Assembly: GCF_013179575.1 (NCBI RefSeq)
Contig: NZ_JABMCQ010000015.1
Location: forward strand, 1-42,562
Direction of reading: 5' to 3'
Length of the DNA stretch: 42,562 nucleotides
Source of the DNA: Sphingobacterium shayense
GTDB lineage: Bacteria > Bacteroidota > Bacteroidia > Sphingobacteriales > Sphingobacteriaceae
Shown here: positions 32,729 to 40,178 of the stretch, piece after piece
Numbering within the stretch: position 1 is the stretch's first letter
Layout: each line of letters opens with the position of its first letter
Program-made: the position numbers and the translations under genes
The notes under the pieces: generated by a model
Database searches by the model: none
Told to the model about the DNA's origin: nothing
The model's input: only the letters and a program-made list of their open reading frames with translations

Positions 32729-35700
32729 TTAGAATGTAACATCAACGCCAAAAGTGTATACTTTCACTTGAGGATAATAATTTCCAACTCCAATAGGTGC
32801 TTCAACGTCGTAACCTTCCCAAAAGTTATCGATACTAAATAGGTTTGATCCATTGGCAAACACCCTAAGACTCTTTATTGTATTGTTTCTAAGTGGGATG
32901 TTATAACCTATTTGTAGATTTTTAAGGCGTAGGTAAGAAGCTTTTTTCATCCAGAATTGGGAAACCTGTTGGTTGTTGTTCTGTCCGAATGCTAATCGTG
33001 GATATAAAGAATTTGTATTATCGGGCGTCCACCTGTCTTTGTTGTCTTCACGGATTGTTCCTCCGATCGCTCCGGTCGTGGTGAAGGGTTGAATGCCTGC
33101 TCCATAGAGATAGCCGTCCGCTTTTCCGACACCTTGAATTAGAAAACTTAGATCGATGTTTTTGTAACTAAAGGAGCTGTTTAGTGAATAAGTGTATCTT
33201 GGAATTGTGCTTCCAATAATTATTTTATCACTCTCATTAATTATTCCATCTCCGTTTTGATCCTGATATTTTAAATCGCCGGGAGCTAGTGTTCCAAATT
33301 GAGTTGCATGGTTTGCTATTTCATCTTCATTCTGGAAGTATCCGAGCGTTTGATAGCCGAATATGGAGTTAATGGAGTGACCTTCTCTATTTACTGTTAA
33401 TCCTGTTTGATTGATTCCTCTCATATCCAGTACTTTGTTTCTGACGTCAGAGAGGTTGAATACCAAATTATATTTAAAAGGTTTGTCAAAATCACTGCGA
33501 TAACCTAGGGAGACCTCCCATCCTTTATTTTCAACGACTCCAGCATTTTGATAGGGGCTGTTCAACCCTAGAATCAATGGAATGTTCAGCTGCAATAAAA
33601 TATCGCTTGTTTTACGGTAATAATAATCAGCCGTAAAATTGAAGTTTTTAAAAAGCGTCAGGTCGATGCCGAAATTTTTCTCTTCGGTCGTTTCCCAAGT
33701 AATATTGGGGTTGGATAAGTTATTTAGTGCGGCCGTATTTATGATCTCACCCCCTAGGGTGTATGAGCCTAAATTTAGTGCAGCAACCGAAGGGTAGGTT
33801 CCGATATTCTGATTCCCTAATTGTCCCCAGGAGAATCTGATTTTACCCTCGTTAAGCCATGATTTTGCTTCATTAAAGAAGTCCTCCTCGGTAAAGCGCC
33901 ATCCTGCTGACATGGAAGGGAAAAACCCATATCTGTTTCCTTTAATAAACCGCGAGGAACCATCGTAGCGTGCATTTACTTCAAGCAGATATTTTTGTTT
34001 ATAGTTATAATTCAACCGTGAGAAAAAAGACTGTAAAGCCCAATCTGATGCACTACCCGTAGCCTCCTGATTTAACGCCGATCCGGCATCCAGTACCGGA
34101 AATTCTGGTAAGACAAAAATATCCCTAAAACCTTGTATGTAGTCTGTTCTAAAATCCTCTCGGGATGCGCCTAGTAGTAGCGAGAAATTATGGTCGGTGA
34201 AGCTTTTATCGATATTAAGTGTAGCTCTCATATTGTTGTAGAAGTCTTGGCTGTTATACTGGGTGAGCGCAGAGCGCAGAGGAACAGCGAAGCTCGGAGT
34301 ACCATCGGGATGGTAGGACTGTACCATCTCTCTGAAATTTTTATTTACCTGTGTGGCATATTTTGGCGCGTAATTAACCTCTGCAGTCAGCCAGTCTAAG
34401 GGTTTATAGATAATCGAAGCGTTAATCGATCCAAAGGGAGCTTTATTCATAGCGACCCCTCCGTCTGCAGCTGCTGAAACAGGGTTGTTCCCATTCCATC
34501 CCAGCCCCCAAGATCCATCGGAATTTCGAAAGGATTGATTGGCAGGGATGCTGCTCATCCATTGAAAAAGATTTTCTACCCCCGCCGAGGGTGATTCTAC
34601 GATTGGGTTTACGTATTGCAGATCTATTTTCGCGGAAAATTTTTCGGAGAATTTTATATCGACGTTGTTCCTAATCGTATACCTTTTAAATCCGCTGTTT
34701 AATGTTAATCCATTTTGATCATAATAGCCAAAGGAGGCAAGCATTTTTACATTTTTGGTTCCTCCGTTGATGGTTAAAAAGTGGCTTTGCTGAAAACCGT
34801 TACCCAATAGGGCTTCTTTTTGCCAGTCGGTATTAGGAAGCTCATCCGAACTTCCTGAGCCCTGCTGGCGGTACCTTTCGATGAGCTCATCAGAATATAA
34901 AGGAGAGCTGCCGACATTGGTGTATGCCTCATTTGTAAGCAATATATGATCCAGTGCGTTAACAATTTTAGGCATATTGGTCGGGTTCTGCCATCCAAAA
35001 TAATTGTTGTAGGCGATTGATATTTTTTCCCCTTCACCCCTTTTTGTTGTCACTAGTATAACTCCGTTTGCCGCTCGAGATCCGTAGATTGAAGATGAGG
35101 CCGCATCTTTAAGGATAGATACTGATTCGATTAAATTTGGATCAATATTATTAATAGATCCTTCAATCCCATCAATGAGCACTAATGGGCCGGCGCTACC
35201 GATTGTACCGATTCCTCTGATGCGGATATCGCCTCCATCGCTACCGGGCTTCCCTGAACGCTGGGTGATTGTCACTCCGGGCGCCATCCCTTGGAGAGCG
35301 GCAGTCGTTTGTCCTACTGGACGTGTAGCCATATCTTTACCTGATACAGCGGAAACTGCGCCCGTTAAGTTGGTTTTCTTTTGTGTACCGTACCCCACGA
35401 CAACAACTTCCTCTATTTCGGATTGATCTTCTTTAAGTCGCAGCAAGATGGTGTTAGTTTTATTGGCCGATACCACAAAATCTGTTATCGATTCCGGCAG
35501 ATAGCCTATGTGATGAACATGCACATTGTAAACGACTTTGTCGGAAAGCGTATTGATTTGAAACACACCGTCCTCGCCGCTGGAAATCTCGACAACCAGC
35601 TCGTCGGTCTGTGAATTAACAAATTTTACTGTCGCCCCAGGTAAGCCTTTACCATCCATGGTAATTATTTTACCGGTTGTACTGATGTTAGATTGGGCAT

Positions 35701-35764
35701 TAGTTGCTACATAGCAGAATAGCAAAACCCCAATAAAAAGGTGGTTTATTAATTTGGTTATCAT
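32729..35764 (-). CDS. SusC/RagA-family TonB-dependent receptor without STN domain
   Basis: This 1011-residue receptor has a signal peptide (TNAQS), a carboxypeptidase-regulatory-like domain (about 29-110) and the TonB-box region IEEVVVVGYGTQ (117-128). The plug shows IRIRGIGTIGSAGPLVLIDG and ILKDAASSSIYGSRAANG, then the barrel ends VYTFGVDVTF. It follows a sigma and FecR gene on the same strand, 46 bases after FecR, yet it has no STN domain between signal peptide and beta domain. That makes direct FecA-style contact with FecR unlikely by the usual route. Confidence 0.95.
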   Translation of the reverse strand: MITKLINHLFIGVLLFCYVATNAQSNISTTGKIITMDGKGLPGATVKFVNSQTDELVVEISSGEDGVFQINTLSDKVVYNVHVHHIGYLPESITDFVVSANKTNTILLRLKEDQSEIEEVVVVGYGTQKKTNLTGAVSAVSGKDMATRPVGQTTAALQGMAPGVTITQRSGKPGSDGGDIRIRGIGTIGSAGPLVLIDGIEGSINNIDPNLIESVSILKDAASSSIYGSRAANGVILVTTKRGEGEKISIAYNNYFGWQNPTNMPKIVNALDHILLTNEAYTNVGSSPLYSDELIERYRQQGSGSSDELPNTDWQKEALLGNGFQQSHFLTINGGTKNVKMLASFGYYDQNGLTLNSGFKRYTIRNNVDIKFSEKFSAKIDLQYVNPIVESPSAGVENLFQWMSSIPANQSFRNSDGSWGLGWNGNNPVSAAADGGVAMNKAPFGSINASIIYKPLDWLTAEVNYAPKYATQVNKNFREMVQSYHPDGTPSFAVPLRSALTQYNSQDFYNNMRATLNIDKSFTDHNFSLLLGASREDFRTDYIQGFRDIFVLPEFPVLDAGSALNQEATGSASDWALQSFFSRLNYNYKQKYLLEVNARYDGSSRFIKGNRYGFFPSMSAGWRFTEEDFFNEAKSWLNEGKIRFSWGQLGNQNIGTYPSVAALNLGSYTLGGEIINTAALNNLSNPNITWETTEEKNFGIDLTLFKNFNFTADYYYRKTSDILLQLNIPLILGLNSPYQNAGVVENKGWEVSLGYRSDFDKPFKYNLVFNLSDVRNKVLDMRGINQTGLTVNREGHSINSIFGYQTLGYFQNEDEIANHATQFGTLAPGDLKYQDQNGDGIINESDKIIIGSTIPRYTYSLNSSFSYKNIDLSFLIQGVGKADGYLYGAGIQPFTTTGAIGGTIREDNKDRWTPDNTNSLYPRLAFGQNNNQQVSQFWMKKASYLRLKNLQIGYNIPLRNNTIKSLRVFANGSNLFSIDNFWEGYDVEAPIGVGNYYPQVKVYTFGVDVTF

Positions 35765-35810
35765 AATTACATGTTAGTTTATACTAGTTATTAGGGTTAA
35801 TTAATGGCTT

Positions 35811-36956
35811 TTACGGTGTCATTGCCTTTCTCATTTTTGTTATTTCTATGATGTTATCTTTAAGTTGAAACGAGCAGTTGTTTAATTGGCAAAAATTCCC
35901 AATTAATGTTTCTAAATTATCATCTCGGTATAAGCTACCCGTGAAATTTCCATGCAAGATTGATTCTTCGTCAGTGAGCACCGTGACGTCGAAAACCCGT
36001 TCGATTACTTGGAAAAGCTCCTGGTTCTCGATTTTTAAGAACTTTATCTCCGTGTTTGTCCAAGAGACAGTGCTTCGCGGGCTGTTGATTTTAGATTTTA
36101 TTTTCTCTAAGCTCACCTGTTTTATCGCGGTTGTTTCTTTAAGATCCATGGAATAGGCGTAGGTCTTAGGGTTGATTTTTAAGATTTGCTCAGTGCGAAG
36201 GAAAATTTCCCCCGTCTGTAATTTTTCTATATCCTGAACAACGATTTTACCTTCTAGTAGCGTTATATGAATTTGGTTTGGAGGTAGCGCATTGACAATA
36301 AATTTGGTTCCGATAGCTTTAGTTTCAATGCCCTGATTAATAACACGGAAGATATTATTTTTATTCTTGCGTACAGAGTATACCGCTTTACCATTAAGCT
36401 GAGTGACTAACCTATTCTTCGCGTAATCGCCCGAGTATTTTACTGCCGTGTTGGGCGCCAATAGTACGGATGAGCTGTCCGGAAAATAAAAGCGTTTAGT
36501 GATATTGGAATAATTATTAAATGCGTGCACCGGGTTAGAAAAGGCGACTTGAACATCTTTATTAATTTTCACATAGGATAGCAAAAAAATAAGCAACAGT
36601 ATGATCGCGCTCCGTTGGGTGATCGGAAACTTGCTGTGATTAGATTTAATTTCCTTTTGGTTTTTCCACACTAGTAAAGAAACGGAGGCCATTATAAGGA
36701 ATGCCGCAGCGCGATTGACCAAGCGAACATATAACTTTAACTTTTTGGGATGGCCACTGATCTGCTGATCGATCTTTGCTTTGATTTCCTGCTTAGCAGA
36801 ATCTGATGCATTTGGTACGCTACTACGCCCAGAAGATCCGATGTATTCATATATGGAATCCACAAAATTTTGTTCTGTGGATGTTGCCTCACCTTTCGTA
36901 TATCTACGGAAAATGTGAAGGATCTTCTTTTTAATGGATCGACGTTTCCTTTGCAT
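35811..36956 (-). CDS. FecR-family anti-sigma factor with two apparent membrane segments
   Basis: This 381-residue protein has an N-terminal cytoplasmic part rich in Lys and Arg, then two hydrophobic stretches: RAAAFLIMASVSLLVW (about 82-97) and SAIILLLIFLLSYV (about 116-129). The FecR domain follows (FYFPDSSSVLLAPNTAVKYS from about 157; KAIGTKFIVNA; ITLLEGKIVV), then the C-terminal DUF4974-like tail (ELFQVIERVFDVTV...HGNFTGSL). Standard FecR proteins have one segment. Both stretches are short for a full span, so one may be peripheral. It lies 49 bases after the sigma gene. Confidence 0.9.
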   Translation of the reverse strand: MQRKRRSIKKKILHIFRRYTKGEATSTEQNFVDSIYEYIGSSGRSSVPNASDSAKQEIKAKIDQQISGHPKKLKLYVRLVNRAAAFLIMASVSLLVWKNQKEIKSNHSKFPITQRSAIILLLIFLLSYVKINKDVQVAFSNPVHAFNNYSNITKRFYFPDSSSVLLAPNTAVKYSGDYAKNRLVTQLNGKAVYSVRKNKNNIFRVINQGIETKAIGTKFIVNALPPNQIHITLLEGKIVVQDIEKLQTGEIFLRTEQILKINPKTYAYSMDLKETTAIKQVSLEKIKSKINSPRSTVSWTNTEIKFLKIENQELFQVIERVFDVTVLTDEESILHGNFTGSLYRDDNLETLIGNFCQLNNCSFQLKDNIIEITKMRKAMTP

Positions 36957-37005
36957 GGAGAACAGCTTATATTGGTTGCTTTCTCTTATGTCGTATCAAG
37001 GTGCG

Positions 37006-37587
37006 CTAACTCCCAAAAAAAAATAGAAATAATGTAAAAAATATTTTTTGGAAGAGGCTGCGTAGTAGACTAATTGAATTTAATGTTTGGTTTTGGACCG
37101 TTTTGGGAGATATTTTCAGCAGCTCGCTTATCTCTTTTGTGGTAAGTTCTTCTTGGAACCGCATTTTGAAAATTTCCCGTCGTTTTTTTGGTAAACGTTC
37201 GATTAGTAGGATGATGATTTCCTTAAGTTCTTTTTCTAAAAATTTGCTATCCGCAAATTCACTATCTGCAATAATTTCTGCAATTTCATCAATTTCTTGT
37301 TGATAGTAATCCTTCCTGCGAATTTGATCGATCACCTTAAACTTTACAGCTCTAGAAAGGTAGCTTGTTACCTTATCAATTGCTAGACTTTCCCGTTTGG
37401 TCCACAGATCGACGAATATATCCTGAACGACGTCCTTTGCCAGGTCATCGCTTTTGAGTTTTGAAGCAGCTTGGGTATAAAGTTTCTCCCAACTACGTTC
37501 ATACAATTCGTTAAATGCCTGACGATCTGATTTTTTTATTCTTGAAACAAGTTCCTCATAAGATAATATGGAATGGTTGGTTTCCAT
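37006..37587 (-). CDS. ECF sigma factor (FecI-like)
   Basis: This 193-residue ECF sigma factor has sigma region 2 (NELYERSWEKLYTQAASKL, DLAKDVVQDIFVDLWTKR) and region 4 (LPKKRREIFKMRFQEELTT, KEISELLKISPKTVQNQ). It ends in a hydrophobic tail (SLFQKIFFTLFLFFFGS) that could associate with the membrane. It heads a unit of sigma, FecR, SusC, SusD and FAD oxidoreductase, and should direct transcription of the receptor genes when released by FecR. It is divergent from a second sigma gene. Confidence 0.93.
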   Translation of the reverse strand: METNHSILSYEELVSRIKKSDRQAFNELYERSWEKLYTQAASKLKSDDLAKDVVQDIFVDLWTKRESLAIDKVTSYLSRAVKFKVIDQIRRKDYYQQEIDEIAEIIADSEFADSKFLEKELKEIIILLIERLPKKRREIFKMRFQEELTTKEISELLKISPKTVQNQTLNSISLLRSLFQKIFFTLFLFFFGS

Positions 37588-38330
37588 CTATGGAGAGTCG
37601 GTTAATAATCTAGCAAACAATATTAGAGATTCTATAGCACAATTCAAAATGTCTATTTTAAGATTAAACGGTGGGACTCAGCATGTGAATAACTGGTGCT
37701 ATCGGGATTTGTCCAACGGATTTCATAGTGATATTCAAGGTATCCGAAAATCTGTTGTCACCTAAAAAGCTAAAATTAGGACTTTATTAGTTAACTATTT
37801 TTTCACATTGTTCTATTGGCCAGCAAAATGTTTAACCTGAGTCAAGTAAGTTAACCATCTTGAGGAATAAGCAACGTACGAATTCAGTTACTTATGATCG
37901 AAACGAGGTGTCTGACCAGGAAAGCGCATTCACAAGTGTACATCTTCGAAAGACATGGAATAATTAATAAATCGGAACAGTTTTCTCCTCGACTGCAGAC
38001 AACCTATTCGGTGAATGGCTCGCACACTCACTTATCGTTTTGTCTCCTTTTTATTCGGCAGCGCTGCAAACTGATGCCGAATACTCATGTTTGGTTGTAT
38101 CTAAGAATCCTTCTTGATTTAACAAGGGAGTATCTCAAAATTTCATTGTTAGAAAATGGACAGCGGTTTTGTTTCTTTTGATAATATAATCTATATTGTG
38201 GTATCAGAAAACGTTTCTCGGGAATGAATGATGAGCATATTAATCAATTTAAACTACCCATTTGGAGATCGAGATAATAGTTTTAACCTTAACGCTGAGT
38301 TAATGTTAGAGTTTTAATTTTGAACATAAA
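37588..38330. other. Divergent control region between two sigma modules, 743 bp
   Basis: This long region separates two head-to-head sigma genes and should carry both promoters. A TAATTTTG box lies close to the right-hand start; no clear match was found for the left-hand gene. Open frames at 37568-37765 and 37894-38181 on the plus strand have no recognisable domain and I do not call them genes. Confidence 0.5.
38315..38322 (+). promoter_or_regulatory. -7-like box just before the right-hand sigma gene
   Basis: TAATTTTG matches TAnnTTTG. It ends only eight bases before the ATG at 38331, so a transcript from it would have almost no leader. No TTG lies at the expected distance upstream, so the assignment is weak. 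Confidence 0.3.
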
Positions 38331-38945
38331 ATGGTGGACCACGCAAAATTAAAAGAATGCTGGCTGGCCGTCCAGAATGACGGTGACCGGAAATCTTTCG
38401 ATCGTATTTATTTAGCGACTTGGAGGACACTCTATAGTTATGCCTGGAGCCGTACGCATGACGAGGATGTGTCTAAAGATATGGTACAGGATGTTTTTGT
38501 GAAGCTATGGAATAAGCGAAGTACGATTAACATCCGTGATTATGTGATCGCTTACCTGATGACATCACTCAAAAATCAACTGATCGATTATTTCTATAAA
38601 GAAGATAGAAACAATACCGTTGTCCAGCGGGCGTACTACCTAATGGAGATGGTAGTCAAGCAAGATGAACTCGGGCTGAGCTATGAACGTGCGGAAGAGA
38701 TTTTGCAAGAAGAAATGGAGAAAATGCCGGGCAATATGCGGCAATCCCTGCAGTTGCGACTGGAAAATTACGATGTTAAAGAAATTGCACAGACGCTCAA
38801 TTTAGCTGATCAAACCGTTAGTAACTTGTTATCGGAGGCAAAAAAAAGATTGCGAAAGGATCTTCCCAAAAGATTCGAAAACTATAATAACATCCACTCC
38901 TTCACTTTTATTTATTTTGTTTACCAGCTGTTAATAAATTCTTAA
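38331..38945 (+). CDS. ECF sigma factor (FecI-like)
   Basis: This 204-residue sigma factor has region 2 (FDRIYLATWRTLYSYAWSRT, DVSKDMVQDVFVKLWNKR) and region 4 (MPGNMRQSLQLRLENYDVKE, IAQTLNLADQTVSNLLSEA). A hydrophobic tail (SFTFIYFVYQLLINS) ends it, as in the divergent sigma factor, but the two proteins differ clearly elsewhere. It heads the sigma-FecR-SusC(STN) series and is the expected effector of that receptor. The gap to FecR is 56 bases. Confidence 0.93.
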   Translation: MVDHAKLKECWLAVQNDGDRKSFDRIYLATWRTLYSYAWSRTHDEDVSKDMVQDVFVKLWNKRSTINIRDYVIAYLMTSLKNQLIDYFYKEDRNNTVVQRAYYLMEMVVKQDELGLSYERAEEILQEEMEKMPGNMRQSLQLRLENYDVKEIAQTLNLADQTVSNLLSEAKKRLRKDLPKRFENYNNIHSFTFIYFVYQLLINS

Positions 38946-39001
38946 TCATTTTTTAAAGTAAAATAAGTCCGCTTTTCCGTCATCTATTTAAAACGTAAGA
39001 A

Positions 39002-39997
39002 GTGGAGTTTGATAAATTTAAAGAATTATTAAAAAAATATCGGTTAGGAACGGCCAGTCGAGAAGAAATCGATTTGGTCAATCGGTGGTATGATGAATTC
39101 GGCGACGATTTTCCAGAATTTGAAAAAAGCGAAGAGAAAAAATTGCGCAATGATATTTATAACGAAATCCAAACACGAATACATGCAGATCATATAGATG
39201 AAAATTTGCTGCTGATTCCAAAGAAAGATCCTATAAGGAAGCGATTAAGCCCTTATATGCGGGTTGCAGCCGTGACTATCGGTAGTTTACTGGTCTTAGG
39301 GTTTTTATGGAAGCTGCGTGAACGAGAAAATCAGAAATCCACGGCTGACCCTCTTGTGGTTGTTGAAACTAAAGTTGGGCAGGTCAAAAGAATCCTTTTA
39401 CCCGATAGCTCGGTGTTGTGGCTAAACCACGGGAGCAAACTCACAATTAGTAAGCAGTTTAATTCCCTGTCCACAAGGCAGGTTAATCTATTGTGTGGCG
39501 AAGTTCATTTTAAAGTGAAATCGAACCCCCAAAAGCCTTTTGTCGTCTCCTCGTCTCACATGAAAACCCGGGTGCTGGGTACATCATTTACGATAAAATC
39601 CTATGAAGAGCTTCCTTACGAGCGGATAGTCGTCACCAGTGGGCGTGTACAAGTTAGTAGTGTAAATGGTCGAAATAGTCAAACTTTGACTCCTGGAGAG
39701 CAGCTGAAAATTAATAAAGAAACGGGGAAAGTGATCTTGGACCGTGTAGACCCCTCATCGAGCAGCTCATGGATGGACGGAACAACACACCTCGATCAGG
39801 TTTCATTTGGTGAATTGGCTCTTGAACTAAAGAATAAATACATGTTAGAGTTAGTGGCCGGCGATGCGGAGGTCACCGAACAAAAATATACATTGACGAT
39901 CGATCGCACAATGCAGGCAGATGAGCTGCTTGAAGTGATCTGTCTTATGCACAATAACCAAATGAGAAAGGAGGGCGATAGGTTAATTATATATTAA
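39002..39997 (+). CDS. FecR-family anti-sigma factor
   Basis: This 331-residue protein starts at GTG 39002 (MEFDKFKELLKKYRLG), typical of a FecR N-terminus; no ATG fits as well. It has a cytoplasmic sigma-binding part (1-80), a single membrane span (about 88-103), the FecR domain (VETKVGQVKRILLPDSSVLW; GEVHFKVKSNPQKPFVV; RVLGTSFTIKS) and a C-terminal DUF4974 domain (QVSFGELALELKNKYMLELV). It should hold the sigma factor until the STN domain of the downstream receptor signals ligand. This is the normal one-span layout, unlike the left-hand FecR. Confidence 0.95.
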   Translation: MEFDKFKELLKKYRLGTASREEIDLVNRWYDEFGDDFPEFEKSEEKKLRNDIYNEIQTRIHADHIDENLLLIPKKDPIRKRLSPYMRVAAVTIGSLLVLGFLWKLRERENQKSTADPLVVVETKVGQVKRILLPDSSVLWLNHGSKLTISKQFNSLSTRQVNLLCGEVHFKVKSNPQKPFVVSSSHMKTRVLGTSFTIKSYEELPYERIVVTSGRVQVSSVNGRNSQTLTPGEQLKINKETGKVILDRVDPSSSSSWMDGTTHLDQVSFGELALELKNKYMLELVAGDAEVTEQKYTLTIDRTMQADELLEVICLMHNNQMRKEGDRLIIY

Positions 39998-40004
39998 AAA
40001 AGTA

Positions 40005-40084
40005 GCCGGCGGACGTTTGCAGCGTCCCACCGGCCTTCAGGAATGATCTTGCAAGCGTGGGTAGCGACAAGCAAGGTCCGATCA
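40005..40084 (+). promoter_or_regulatory. Two hairpins in the FecR-SusC gap
   Basis: The first (40005-40034) has stems GCCGG/CCGGC and GGACG/CGTCC with a small internal bulge. The second (40044-40084) has TGATC/GATCA outside and TTGC/GCAA inside. No T-run follows either. The gap is 181 bases, so they may act as partial terminators or RNA-processing sites that set receptor level apart from sigma and FecR. Confidence 0.4.
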
Positions 40085-40178
40085 AGTAATTTTATAGTGT
40101 TGACACCAATTACTGATTCCTATTTGTGCAAATATATAGTTTGTAAACCTAGGAATCAGCTTCTCCAATAAGAAAATA

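Noticed and set aside
37894..38181. 95-residue open frame in the divergent sigma region
   Set aside because: No recognisable domain, Cys/Arg/His-rich composition unlike neighbouring proteins, and no ribosome-binding site that stands out.
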